Positions 15,801-23,936 of a DNA stretch of 26,508 nucleotides are shown here, one piece after another (within the stretch, counting starts at the first letter, position 1; each line of letters opens with the position of its first letter). This DNA comes from an uncultured Sutterella sp. Its GTDB lineage: Bacteria > Pseudomonadota > Gammaproteobacteria > Burkholderiales > Burkholderiaceae_F. The stretch spans positions 1 through 26,508 of the forward strand of contig CAJKMT010000017.1 of NCBI GenBank assembly GCA_905201055.1, written 5' to 3'. A program made the position numbers and the translations under genes. The notes under the pieces are model-generated. The model was not told the DNA's origin. It saw only the letters and a program-made list of their open reading frames with translations, and did no database searches.

Positions 15801-16354
15801 AGGTGCTTGACTTAGAGCAGGCCATCGCAACGATTGAAGCGGCTATTAAAAAGATCGATCAGGAAACTCGTGCTTTGCTGACGGATACCTTTAATCGTGT
15901 CAATGAAGCCTTTAATCAGAAGTTCACGCAGCTCTTTAACGGCGGTCATGCGCGGCTCGAAATGACAAGCGATGATGCGCTTGAGGCCGGTATTGAAATG
16001 TTTGCCAATCCCCCCGGCAAACATAATCATTCGATCCGGCAGCTTTCCGGCGGTGAATTGACCCTGACGGCAACGGCTTTGGTTTTTGCGTTCTTTACGC
16101 TCAATCCCGCACCATTTTGTCTCTTGGATGAAATCGATGCGCCGCTTGATGAGGCCAATCAGGAGCGTTTGTCTCGTCTTGTCGGCGCAATGAGCGATAA
16201 CACGCAATTTATGATGATTACGCACCACCGGGTGACGATGGAGCACACCAATCAACTGATCGGTGTGACGATGAAGGAGCCCGGCGTCTCGCGTGTGGTG
16301 AGCGTTGATATTGCCGAGGCAAGCCGCTACGCTCAAAAGCCTCAAAGCCGCTGA
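12827..16354 (+). CDS. smc: Chromosome segregation ATPase SMC
   Basis: Condenses and organises the chromosome, with ScpA/ScpB as partners. An 1175-residue protein with a GTG start and AGGA upstream. The order is canonical: ATPase head with Walker A GPNGCGKS (31-38), the Q-loop segment YAIISQGMVTEFA, a long coiled coil from about residue 165, a hinge near 510-660 (LSEWLNRQGLSGLARLFEKL), a returning coiled coil, then the C-terminal head with signature LSGGE (from 1073) and Walker B FCLLDEID (1097-1104). The residues after LSGGE read LTLTATALVFAFF instead of the more usual KALTALALLFA. The gene starts the set smc-zipA-ligA, a conserved betaproteobacterial order. I see no frameshift. Confidence 0.97.
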   Translation: MRLRQIRISGFKSFADLTTIEVPSSIVGIVGPNGCGKSNVIEAVRWALGEGKASDLRCKSMSELIFAGSDNRKPAGRAMVELVFDNSDGTLQGPWGSYADISVKRVLTRDNTSSYLINNQQVRATDVRDLFMGTGLGANSYAIISQGMVTEFAKDSPEKRREYLEEAAGVSKYKKRRKEAESKLASTRANLDRVSDLQVTRRESLKRLEEEAKVAQQYQQLNHERQAQESLWWFTQMVEAKNAIDRINAQIAQAQANVGQNESDSQKLRQALQQERSRLNDANITVLGKTQSLAEVDKEISAVEGNIRSIIERRALMKTQLESYRSMLEARGREITVQGDRIRTLRAQQEEKEELVASAGEREAALEEKKALAEEAVQEKGRAYEVLQQESQRIENESRALSLELARLSKTKEELTLRLEKFKREASQTQAPDMGRYEALKEELAIVKEDSEALKAEREESQAMLEESRQVLTEAQSKIHEKEQRLAAITAKLATLKELEEKSLTADKLSEWLNRQGLSGLARLFEKLDPEPQWTRALEAVLRERVNALGISNLSMAAGFELAAPPTKLTFYSTLLPIEKSSAPEGLTGLIEKLHFDHRNDQTQAALSRWLSHYFVAENVKEALSRVEMLPAGAHFVTPQGHIIDRVSVNFWADDSTGLLSRRAEITSLEEEAVALRHELEDLHQAMGQAHMQVSQMSERLQSANTHFESVRLKESELALEVTRMSAAIEAYRNRSEELGAWIEEAQEELEETAAAIDEADERFGALDEEVALRQQKSEDARLAWEAAREAARQAEQEFNVFAYTQREIELTLKTLTERIAEAQRAQLLAQNEQAELKEKIEHVSAGLEELDEDSQKAGLEQLLAKREEALKSLDEAKAVLGSIESKLAESEKSLEAFEEAKRREQNRMGDLIAKRGQHEVEYGTVKSRLEELDFDESALRTRYETERPKLNALRLDVERIAREMAALGAVNHAALEQLKTQTEEVERIDHEVLDLEQAIATIEAAIKKIDQETRALLTDTFNRVNEAFNQKFTQLFNGGHARLEMTSDDALEAGIEMFANPPGKHNHSIRQLSGGELTLTATALVFAFFTLNPAPFCLLDEIDAPLDEANQERLSRLVGAMSDNTQFMMITHHRVTMEHTNQLIGVTMKEPGVSRVVSVDIAEASRYAQKPQSR

Positions 16355-16360
16355 CAGGCA

Positions 16361-16396
16361 GAGTTTCGCAGGCAAGATGAAGTGCTTGCGAAACTC
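16361..16396 (+). terminator. Hairpin after smc
   Basis: GAGTTTCGCA (16361-16370) pairs perfectly with TGCGAAACTC (16387-16396) over 10 bp. It starts 6 bases after the stop codon. The tail ATTTCCC is poor in T, so termination may be weak or the hairpin may protect the 3' end. Confidence 0.55.
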
Positions 16397-16548
16397 ATTT
16401 CCCGGCTCTTTAAATTTTCTTGCGTTAAGTCTGAAAAGATATCCCGCCTTGCTCTAAAATAGCAGATTGTGTTCGAACGATAACCGAGACCGTGAGCTCG
16501 GTGAGATGCTTTGTGCCTTCAGGTGCGGCGCTTTAGAGGTTTTTTCTT
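16397..16548 (+). promoter_or_regulatory. zipA upstream region
   Basis: Holds a possible promoter, CTGAAA (16431-16436), 18-base spacer, TAAAAT (16455-16460). A short dyad ACCGAG/CTCGGT lies in the untranslated leader near 16480-16502. AGAGG about 10 bases before ATG 16549 serves as ribosome binding site. No further gene is visible. Confidence 0.35.
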
Positions 16549-17886
16549 ATGAATGAGACAGTTCTTTTCCTGGTGATCGGCGCGGCCGTGATTTTGGTGG
16601 GCTTATTTTTATGGTCCCGTATGGAAGCCAAGAAAAATTCAAAAGGGATGGTCGGCATCAGCAGGGAACCCCGTGATGATATTTACGGCGAAAACGGAAG
16701 ACTGAATAAACCCAAACTGTTTCCTCGTCCCGAGCCTCAGGAAAGTGAAAATGAACTGGGAGTGGATTCGCTTACCGAGGAGAAAAATCCTCCCTTTGTC
16801 GTAACGGACGTTTCTGATCATGAAAAAGAACCTTCAGCCGGTGTTAACTTAAAGCCCTCGCCTGATGAATGGGAAGCTGCGGTATTGGGAACGACGCCTC
16901 AGTCGGCTGAGACGCCTGTCGCCGCTACTTCTGAAGTGACCTCGACGACTGAGACGGTCAAAGTTGAAGAAAAGAAAACAGAGCCTAAGCAGGAAGACTT
17001 GTTTGACGACAATTTCCCGGAAATTGAGGAGAAACAACCTCAGCAGACTGAGGAAGCGGCCCCTGCTGTCAGTGTCTTTCCTAAAGAGGGCCTGGCTCGC
17101 ATTCACTACGACCGTGTGACCGACAGCGTTGCCTATATTCAATGCACGAAAGCCGTTGACGGCTCAAGAATGATGGACATGGTGGCCAATTTCCAAAAAT
17201 TGGGCCTGCCGCTTCGTCTTTATGTGCGCCGCGCTGACAATAAGCGCTGGTATCAGCCGAGTCCCGTCGGCCGTTACACAGAATTGGCTGCGGTGCTTCT
17301 TTTGGCTAACCGCCGTTCATGCATCAATGAGATGGATGCAAGCCGCTTTCTCAATGTCGTGCAGCAAAACGGAATTGCGCTTGAAGCTGACACCGAGATG
17401 GAATCTTCTCATGAAATCGTGACCCGCGCTCAAAAGCTTTATAAGAATGTGCTGCGGCTCGATGTGCAGCTCAATTTCATCATGGCTTCAAAAGAACCGC
17501 TCAATCCCAATGATGTGGCAGAAGCGGCTCGTTTGGCGGGCTTCACCCAACTTAATCCCATGCGCTATTTCTTAGGTACAGCCAAGCACATCGCCGAGGC
17601 AACGATTTTCCTGCACCAGGATGATTTTGACAGACGTTATCTCTCGCTTGCTCTCGATGCCCCGTTGGCTCAGCCCGACAGTAAGCCTCTTCGCACTTTA
17701 TTCACAGTAGCGAATGATTTGTGCGCGAGACTCAATCTGCAGCTGCAGGATACGCGTGACAGACCGATCAATACCGAATCGGCTCAGTCCATTAACATTC
17801 AGCTCAATAAGTATTACAAAGAAATGCTCGAGGCTGATATTGAGCCCGGCAGTGATCGCGCCCGAGTGCTCTTTACCCGCGACTGA
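16549..17886 (+). CDS. zipA: Cell division protein ZipA (FtsZ membrane anchor)
   Basis: A 445-residue protein with the ZipA layout: an N-terminal membrane helix (about residues 4-22, VLFLVIGAAVILVGLFLW), a charged then Pro/Glu/Thr-rich linker (to about 180) and a C-terminal domain beginning around FPKEGLARIHYDRVTDS that matches the betaproteobacterial ZipA FtsZ-binding domain. It would anchor FtsZ to the inner membrane and support the Z ring. The sequence is far from E. coli ZipA (328 residues) and longer, mostly in the linker, so the name rests on the fold pattern and on its place between smc and ligA. A terminator-like hairpin separates it from ligA. Confidence 0.85.
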   Translation: MNETVLFLVIGAAVILVGLFLWSRMEAKKNSKGMVGISREPRDDIYGENGRLNKPKLFPRPEPQESENELGVDSLTEEKNPPFVVTDVSDHEKEPSAGVNLKPSPDEWEAAVLGTTPQSAETPVAATSEVTSTTETVKVEEKKTEPKQEDLFDDNFPEIEEKQPQQTEEAAPAVSVFPKEGLARIHYDRVTDSVAYIQCTKAVDGSRMMDMVANFQKLGLPLRLYVRRADNKRWYQPSPVGRYTELAAVLLLANRRSCINEMDASRFLNVVQQNGIALEADTEMESSHEIVTRAQKLYKNVLRLDVQLNFIMASKEPLNPNDVAEAARLAGFTQLNPMRYFLGTAKHIAEATIFLHQDDFDRRYLSLALDAPLAQPDSKPLRTLFTVANDLCARLNLQLQDTRDRPINTESAQSINIQLNKYYKEMLEADIEPGSDRARVLFTRD

Positions 17887-17899
17887 TTAAAAAATTCTA

Positions 17900-17925
17900 A
17901 GAGCGACCCTCGGGCCGCTCTTTTT
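17900..17925 (+). terminator. Terminator-like hairpin just before ligA
   Basis: AGAGCG (17900-17905) pairs with CGCTCT (17916-17921), and a run of five T runs to 17925. ATG of ligA is at 17931, only 5 bases on. It could end zipA transcripts or attenuate ligA. Confidence 0.7.
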
Positions 17926-17930
17926 AACCC

Positions 17931-20021
17931 ATGACAAAACCTATCATTGATAACACATTAAGTTTGTTTGACGATTTTCCTGAACATGAGTCTCAGGATG
18001 ATTTGGAGAAAATCGCCTCTCGAATGCGCTCGCTCGAAAAAGATTTGGAGCGATGGAATTACGAGTATTACGTGTTGGATGCGCCAAGTGTGCCCGACAG
18101 TGAATACGATAAAGCATTCCGCGAATTAAGCGAATTGGAAAAGGCGCATCCGGAATTTAAATCCGAAGCTTCTCCCACCGAGCGGGTTGGAGGAGCGGCG
18201 CGCAGTGATTTGGCTAAAGTTCGCCACGCCGTGCCGATGCTCTCCATTCATACAGAAACTGATTTTGAAGCAGAAGGTGCTCGGGCATTTGATGAGCGTG
18301 TCCGTAAAGGATTGGGGCTCAGCGATGGCGATGAAGACGTTGAATACGATGTCGAGCTGAAATTTGACGGCTTGGCGATGAATTTGCGCTATGAGTCGGG
18401 AATTCTTGTGTCCGCTGCTACGCGAGGCGACGGGCTTGTCGGTGAAGACGTGACGGCTAATGTGAAAACGATTCGCACGATTCCGCTGCGTTTGCCTCAA
18501 GGGGTACCCGATATTCTTGAAGTGCGAGGCGAAGTCATCATGCACAAGGCCGACTTTGAGCGTCTCAATGATGAGCAGCGCCTTGAAGGGCTCAAACCTT
18601 TTGTCAATCCCCGTAATGCGGCCGCCGGCTGCCTTCGTCAGCTTGATCCCAAAGTGACGGCTAAACGCAAACTTTCTTTTTATGCCTATGGTTTGGGAGA
18701 AATCAGTGAAGCGGTGGCTCTGACTCACAGTTCGATTCTGGATCGATTACAGAGTTGGGGATTTCCGGTCGCCAAAGAGCGCCGGGTCGTTAAGGGGTGG
18801 AAGGCACTGGCCGAGTTTCACGATTGGGTGAAATCCATCCGCCAAACGCTGCCTTTTGAAATTGACGGGGTGGTCTATAAGGTCAACAGCCTTGCACTGC
18901 AGAATGAATTGGGCTTTATTTCCCGTGAGCCTCGCTGGGCCTGCGCACATAAGTATCCCCCCGAAGAGGCCCTCACGGTTGTGCAGGATATCGATGTTCA
19001 GGTCGGCAGAACCGGGAAACTGACACCGGTGGCACGTTTAAAACCGGTTTTTGTGGGCGGAGTGACTGTTTCGAATGCCACGCTTCACAATGAAGACTTT
19101 ATCGGTGAACTGGGACTGAAAATCGGAGACACCGTAGTGGTGCGCCGCGCAGGCGACGTGATTCCGGAAATTGTCCGTGTACTGCCCGAAAGACGCACCG
19201 GAGCTGAGCGTGACTTTGTGATGCCGCAAAAGTGTCCGGTGTGCGGCTCAGAAACTTTCCGAGATGAAGAGGAAAAAGACACACGCTGCACGGGCGGACT
19301 TTTCTGTCCGGCTCAGCGACGGGAATCCCTTGTGCACTTTGCCTCACGCCTGGCTCTTAATATTGACGGGTTGGGTGAAAAGGTGATCGATCAACTCATT
19401 GAGGCGCAGTTGATTGAAACGCCAGCGGACCTTTATCGGCTGACCGAAAACAAGCTTTTGCTCCTGGATCGCTTTGGGAAAAAGAGTGCGGCCAATCTGA
19501 TAGCCGCTCTTGAAAAAAGTAAAGAAACGACGCTTGCGCGCTTTATTTACGCGTTGGGCATCCGCCATGTAGGAGAAAGCACAGCCAGAGACTTGGCTGC
19601 TCACTTTAAGAGTCTTCAGGCCTTAATGGACGCAGACAGTGACGAGCTTCTCAAAGTGAACGATATCGGAGAAGTGATTGCGCAGTCGATCATTCACTTC
19701 TTTGAAGAAGAACACAATCGTGAAGTGATTGAAAAATTAATCGCCGAAGGTGTTCATTGGCCGCTGCCTCAGGACAGCGCTGTCAATGATGCGGTTTCCG
19801 GAAAAACTTTTGTGCTGACCGGAACGCTTCCTTCCATGGGACGCGAAGAAGCGAAGGCTTTGCTTTTGGCACAAGGCGCAAAGGTGGCCTCAAGCGTCAG
19901 TAAAAAGACCGATTATGTTGTTGCCGGCGCAGAAGCGGGCAGTAAACTCGAGAAAGCTCAGGCCTTGGGGATCAAAATTATTGATCAGGAAGAGATGCTT
20001 GAACTTTTGAAAGGAAAGTAG
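17931..20021 (+). CDS. ligA: NAD-dependent DNA ligase
   Basis: Seals nicks in replication and repair, using NAD. A 696-residue protein, usual size. Domains in order: domain Ia with the YYVLDAPSVPDSEYD motif (46-60); adenylation domain with the catalytic Lys144 in LKFDGLAMN; the OB fold; the four-cysteine zinc finger (CPVCG, then CTGGLFC); a helix-hairpin-helix region (INDIGEVIAQS type, here VNDIGEVIAQS); and a BRCT domain (624-696). The start codon has no Shine-Dalgarno, because a terminator-like hairpin occupies that place. An internal in-frame ATG at 18024 has GGAG upstream and would still keep domain Ia, so the first 31 residues are uncertain. Confidence 0.97.
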   Translation: MTKPIIDNTLSLFDDFPEHESQDDLEKIASRMRSLEKDLERWNYEYYVLDAPSVPDSEYDKAFRELSELEKAHPEFKSEASPTERVGGAARSDLAKVRHAVPMLSIHTETDFEAEGARAFDERVRKGLGLSDGDEDVEYDVELKFDGLAMNLRYESGILVSAATRGDGLVGEDVTANVKTIRTIPLRLPQGVPDILEVRGEVIMHKADFERLNDEQRLEGLKPFVNPRNAAAGCLRQLDPKVTAKRKLSFYAYGLGEISEAVALTHSSILDRLQSWGFPVAKERRVVKGWKALAEFHDWVKSIRQTLPFEIDGVVYKVNSLALQNELGFISREPRWACAHKYPPEEALTVVQDIDVQVGRTGKLTPVARLKPVFVGGVTVSNATLHNEDFIGELGLKIGDTVVVRRAGDVIPEIVRVLPERRTGAERDFVMPQKCPVCGSETFRDEEEKDTRCTGGLFCPAQRRESLVHFASRLALNIDGLGEKVIDQLIEAQLIETPADLYRLTENKLLLLDRFGKKSAANLIAALEKSKETTLARFIYALGIRHVGESTARDLAAHFKSLQALMDADSDELLKVNDIGEVIAQSIIHFFEEEHNREVIEKLIAEGVHWPLPQDSAVNDAVSGKTFVLTGTLPSMGREEAKALLLAQGAKVASSVSKKTDYVVAGAEAGSKLEKAQALGIKIIDQEEMLELLKGK

Positions 20022-20023
20022 AA

Positions 20024-20752
20024 ATGTTGGGATTGGTTTTTGGAAGCGGTTTTGAAAATTTTGTTTTGGAAAACTCTCGTCTGATTAAGGCTTCGACTCC
20101 ATTCGGCGAGACAGAGTTTGAGATCGGCACTTTTGAAAATAAAACAGTGGCTGTGCTTCATCGCCACGGAAAAGACCATCGGTTTGCGCCGCATCAGATT
20201 CCTTACAGGGCACAAATGTGGGCTCTGAAAGAGGCGGGTGTCACCGAAATTGTGGCCGCAGCCAGCGTCGGCGGCATGGCAGCGGAAAATGCCCCCGGTC
20301 ACTTTACTGTGCCGGACCAGATTGTTGACTACACCTACGGGCGTGAATGCACTTACTGGGGTGAGGCAGGCATGTCCTGTCAGCATATTGATTTCACGCA
20401 GCCTTTTGATGAAGCTTTGCGGGCTCGTCTTTTGGATGCGGCTCAAAATGAAAAAATTTTCGTTCACAATCGCGGCACTTACGCCTGCACTCAAGGGCCT
20501 CGGCTTGAAACCGCGGCAGAGGTCAGACGCATGATCATGGACGGCTGCGATATGGTCGGCATGACCGCGATGCCCGAAGCGGCACTCGCTAAAGAGTTGG
20601 GGATGCCGTATGCGCTCATTTGCTTTAGCGTCAATTGGGCAGCGGGGCTTGTTGATCAGACCTTGGATTTTGCGGCAATTAAGGAAAACATGAATCATTC
20701 CGCGGATTCTTTACTGAGAATTTTCCGCGCCTTTGTGCGCTCTCAACATTGA
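20024..20752 (+). CDS. S-methyl-5'-thioinosine/thioadenosine phosphorylase (PNP/MTAP family)
   Basis: A 242-residue nucleoside phosphorylase that would split a methylthio-purine nucleoside with phosphate in methionine salvage. Family marks: a start strand with GSGFENF, HRHGKDHRFAPHQIPYRA (phosphate and substrate loop), AAASVGGMAAENAPG, the QGPRLETAAEV motif, and the C-terminal MVGMTAMPEAALAKELGM signature. The GMTAMPE form matches MTAP-type proteins; the proteobacterial branch often works on methylthioinosine, so I leave the exact substrate open. It starts 2 bases after ligA with GAAAGGAAAGTAG in the ligA end as ribosome binding site. The small periplasmic gene begins 7 bases after it. Confidence 0.88.
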   Translation: MLGLVFGSGFENFVLENSRLIKASTPFGETEFEIGTFENKTVAVLHRHGKDHRFAPHQIPYRAQMWALKEAGVTEIVAAASVGGMAAENAPGHFTVPDQIVDYTYGRECTYWGEAGMSCQHIDFTQPFDEALRARLLDAAQNEKIFVHNRGTYACTQGPRLETAAEVRRMIMDGCDMVGMTAMPEAALAKELGMPYALICFSVNWAAGLVDQTLDFAAIKENMNHSADSLLRIFRAFVRSQH

Positions 20753-20759
20753 GGTAGCT

Positions 20760-21182
20760 ATGAAAAAATCTTCTCTGCTTTTGGCAATGATGTTGTCAGT
20801 TGGACTTTCTTCTGCCTTTGCTTCAGATCTCGCAGCCTCTCAAGTGCCTGAAGCTGTTAAGCAGTCTTTTGTCAGTCGTTTTCCCGTAGCAAGCGTCATC
20901 GAATGGGATTTTGACGAAGACGACAATCTTTTTGAAGTTGATGCCAAAATCGGTCAGCTTGAAGTCGAAGCGATGATTGACAAAGACGGCAAAGTCATTC
21001 GCACTAAAGAAGATGTGCGGGCAGAGAATATTCCTGCCTCGGTTTTGGAAAAAGTTCATCAAGAATGGCCGCGAGCCGAAATTCTCGGCGCCAATAAACT
21101 GACGGACGCACAAAAAGGCGTGATTTGGGACGTCGGTCTGAAAGTCAGAAGCCGCTATCGCAATATCCAAATTGCTGAGTAA
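20760..21182 (+). CDS. Small periplasmic PepSY-like protein
   Basis: A 140-residue protein. The start at ATG 20760 is preferred over an upstream in-frame ATG at 20733, since GAGGT sits 4 bases before it and it opens a perfect signal peptide: MKKSSLLLAMMLSVGLSSAF with AFA-S as likely cleavage site. The mature part has two repeats of a PepSY-like shape: AVKQSFVSRFPVASVIEWDF with VDAKIGQLEVEAMIDKDGKV, then VLEKVHQEWPRAEILGANKL with DVGLKVRSRYRNIQI. Such proteins are found in many Gram-negatives; the role is not settled. It ends the ligA operon before a bidirectional terminator. Confidence 0.8.
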   Translation: MKKSSLLLAMMLSVGLSSAFASDLAASQVPEAVKQSFVSRFPVASVIEWDFDEDDNLFEVDAKIGQLEVEAMIDKDGKVIRTKEDVRAENIPASVLEKVHQEWPRAEILGANKLTDAQKGVIWDVGLKVRSRYRNIQIAE

Positions 21183-21192
21183 CGCAATTGAG

Positions 21193-21218
21193 TGCCGGGC
21201 TTTTGCCCGGCATCTCTT
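21193..21218. terminator. Bidirectional terminator between PepSY-like gene and glnD
   Basis: TGCCGGGC (21193-21200), TTTT loop, GCCCGGCA (21205-21212), then TCTCTTT. It lies between two converging stop codons. Confidence 0.85.
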
Positions 21219-21221
21219 TAG

Positions 21222-23780
21222 TTAAACTTTTGGCGTTAAAACTTCCATTAAATCTTTTTCAATTGCCACCGTGGTGGGAATATCTTTTAACGCTTCTCCA
21301 TCAATCAGGAATACGTCTTCCACGCGTTCACCCATTGTCATAATCTTCGCTGTTTGAAGATTAACATGATATTTATTTAATATTGTTGCAATATCAAATA
21401 ACAATCCGATTCGGTCTGTGCAGGTGACCGATAACAGGTAATTGCGGCCGGACTCATCGGCCTCGATATTGACCAATGGCTGAATCGGGAAATGACGTGA
21501 TCGTCTTGAAAGCTTCCCGGGTTTGGAGCGAGTGATCTCTTTGGGGTGAATGAGCCAGTCGGTAAGATCAGGCGCAAGCTGCGCGGCCAATTCATCAATG
21601 TCTCTCTCGCCGTTGTCGCTTACCACAAAAGTGTTGAATGCCTTATGGTCAAGTGTTGTGTAAATGCGGGCATCAAGAACAGAGAAGCGTTTTTTCTGCA
21701 GGAAACCCAAAATGCTGGCAAATAGTCCTCTGCGGTCAGGTGTGTAGACAAGGATTTCGATGCCCGCGTTTTGAGGCAGTACCCGTGTGGCGACAAAGGG
21801 CGAGTCGGTTGGGAAAACGCTCGCTAACGAAACCGTTTGCCAGGCAATGCTTTCGGCTGTGTGCCGCAGGTAATACTGTAGCGTAAGCGTTTTCCATATT
21901 GCTTCGATTTTTTGCGGTGAAACGCCTGCCTCAATAATGAGTTTTGCGGCGTCTTTCTGGCGCTGCAGCAAAAGTGCTTCGCGATCCGGTGCTCCTCCCT
22001 GACGCACAAGAGGCAGCGTTTGCCAGTAGAGATCCTGAAGCAGCTGACACTTCCACCGGGTCCAGACTTTAGGACCGGTGGCGCGGATATCGCAGACCGT
22101 TAATAAAAAGAGTGCATTGAGCTTTTCTTCCGTTTGAACGATCTCAGCAAAGTGTCGGATGACATCCGGATCGGAAATGTCCTGTTTTTGAGCCACAAGA
22201 CTCATCGTTAAGTGTTCCCGGACAAGAAACACCAAGAGTTCTGTCGTTTCGTGATCAATGCCGAAACGTTCACAGAATTTCTGCACAATTTGTGCGCCGA
22301 GTTTGTCATGTTGACCGCCCAGGCCTTTGCCCACGTCATGAAACAAAGCAGCCAACACCAAGCGCCAGCTGTCCTTCATTGTCTGCATGATCCGAGTGCA
22401 GATTGGGTATTCATGCGCATATTCGCTTCGGGTGAAGTAGCGCAGATTTCTGACCACCCGCATCGTATGTTGATCGACCGTATAGGTATGAAAGAGGTCG
22501 TGCTGCATCTGACCGACTATGTGCTGAAATTCCGGCAGAAAGAGCCCCAGAATGCCCCATTGGTTAAGGTCAAGCAAGGCGTGGCTGACGCCGTGGGGCA
22601 TTTTGATAATCTGCATGAACATGTGCTTATTGGCACTGTCTTCACGAAAGCGATCATCAATGAGTTCTCTGGCGCTCATCAGTTCACGCAAAAGTGACAC
22701 ACTCAGTCGTTTGAGCGGCGCGGAACTTTCCAGAAGATAAAAGGCTCGCAAAAGCGCATTGGGATCGTCTTTGAAAGCGCCGTCATGGGTAATGTCGAGA
22801 GTGTAGCCGCGGGCAATGAATGTTCGGTCAATGACGGTTTCGTGCACGTAATCTTCAGGGAAGAATTTATTTTCAAACATCCGCATGAAAATTTCTGACA
22901 GCTGACTGACGGACTTGGCTGTCAGGTAGTAGCGTTTCATCAGCGCTTCGCTTGCCAATTGATGTTCGGTATCTTTGTATCCGGCCGCCTGCGCGACTCG
23001 GGTTTGCAGATCAAAAATCAGACGGTCTTCATGGCGTTTGGCAATGAGGTGCAGGTAGATGCGAAAAGTTTTAAGAGCGTGCAGGGCCTCTTTGAGTTTG
23101 TCTGCTTCATCTGAGGAAATCGTTCCGGCAGCAAGCATCTCTTCGGCAGTCGATCCCATGCCGGCGGCGTGCGAACACCAGAAAAGCACCTGAAGGTCAC
23201 GCAGGCCGCCCGGACTTTCCTTCAGATTGGGCTCAAGCGCAAAGGGAGTGTCCTCATACTTTTGATGGCGCTGACGAAGTTCCAATGCCTTAGCCTGATA
23301 AAAAGCGGACGCATCCATCTGGTTGAAGAATTCTTTCTGCAGTCGGGCAAAAAGCATTTCGTTGCCGCTGATCAGACGCGACTCCAAAAGCGCGGTTTGC
23401 ACCGTGATATCTTTGGCGCTTTCTGTGAGCGCGCTCTCAACGGTTCTGACGCTGTTGCCGACAGTGAGTCCCATGTCCCACAGCCGCATGAAAAAGTGTT
23501 CGATTTTTTTACCCGTTTCGTGATCAGGCTCTTCGGGCAAAAGCATCATCACATCCAGGTCGGAGTGTGGGAAAAGCTCTTTTCGTCCGTAGCCGCCGAT
23601 AGCAACAATGCCAATCTCTTCGCCGAGCTTTTCAGTTTTAGCGAGCTCTCGGATGCATTCGTCGGCTGCGGCCGCATGACCCTTGAGGTAGCTCGTCACT
23701 CGGCCGTCACTGAGAAAGCGCTCGACCAATTGTTCCGATTGAGTTTTAAAGTTTTCGATGAAATCGCACATAACTGTCAC
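21222..23780 (-). CDS. glnD: PII uridylyltransferase / uridylyl-removing enzyme GlnD
   Basis: Senses glutamine and adds or removes UMP on PII proteins, controlling nitrogen assimilation. An 852-residue protein, usual length. Domains in order: nucleotidyltransferase with GGYGR (62-66) and DLD (74-76); the linker region with LKESPGGLRDLQVL; an HD domain containing ALFHDVGKG and REHLTMSLVAQ; and two C-terminal ACT domains (starting near EILVYTPDRRGLFASILGFL and YLLSVTCTDRIGLLFDIATI). All catalytic motifs look intact. ATG 23780 and ATG 23771 are both possible starts. In many Betaproteobacteria glnD lies next to map; here a fabF-like gene stands between them in the opposite direction. Confidence 0.97.
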   Translation of the reverse strand: MTVMCDFIENFKTQSEQLVERFLSDGRVTSYLKGHAAAADECIRELAKTEKLGEEIGIVAIGGYGRKELFPHSDLDVMMLLPEEPDHETGKKIEHFFMRLWDMGLTVGNSVRTVESALTESAKDITVQTALLESRLISGNEMLFARLQKEFFNQMDASAFYQAKALELRQRHQKYEDTPFALEPNLKESPGGLRDLQVLFWCSHAAGMGSTAEEMLAAGTISSDEADKLKEALHALKTFRIYLHLIAKRHEDRLIFDLQTRVAQAAGYKDTEHQLASEALMKRYYLTAKSVSQLSEIFMRMFENKFFPEDYVHETVIDRTFIARGYTLDITHDGAFKDDPNALLRAFYLLESSAPLKRLSVSLLRELMSARELIDDRFREDSANKHMFMQIIKMPHGVSHALLDLNQWGILGLFLPEFQHIVGQMQHDLFHTYTVDQHTMRVVRNLRYFTRSEYAHEYPICTRIMQTMKDSWRLVLAALFHDVGKGLGGQHDKLGAQIVQKFCERFGIDHETTELLVFLVREHLTMSLVAQKQDISDPDVIRHFAEIVQTEEKLNALFLLTVCDIRATGPKVWTRWKCQLLQDLYWQTLPLVRQGGAPDREALLLQRQKDAAKLIIEAGVSPQKIEAIWKTLTLQYYLRHTAESIAWQTVSLASVFPTDSPFVATRVLPQNAGIEILVYTPDRRGLFASILGFLQKKRFSVLDARIYTTLDHKAFNTFVVSDNGERDIDELAAQLAPDLTDWLIHPKEITRSKPGKLSRRSRHFPIQPLVNIEADESGRNYLLSVTCTDRIGLLFDIATILNKYHVNLQTAKIMTMGERVEDVFLIDGEALKDIPTTVAIEKDLMEVLTPKV

Positions 23781-23936
23781 ACTCGGCTGCTGTTAACTAC
23801 TCTGAAAGTTTAACCAAAATAGGTGATCCTCAACAGTATCGGCATTTGTTAGCATGACTGACGGTTTATCGTTCAAACGCAATCGTGCGGATTGCCGATT
23901 GGAGCGTTTGTGAGAAGTTTAAAAAAGGGGAGTGTC

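Noticed and set aside
16440..16548. A small RNA (4.5S-like) gene upstream of zipA, suggested by dyads.
   Set aside because: The conserved SRP RNA loop sequences are absent and the dyads are short; best read as zipA leader.
23892..23936. An upstream TTG start for the FabF-like protein.
   Set aside because: The extra 15 residues are not family-like, and AAAGGGGAG stands correctly before ATG 23937.
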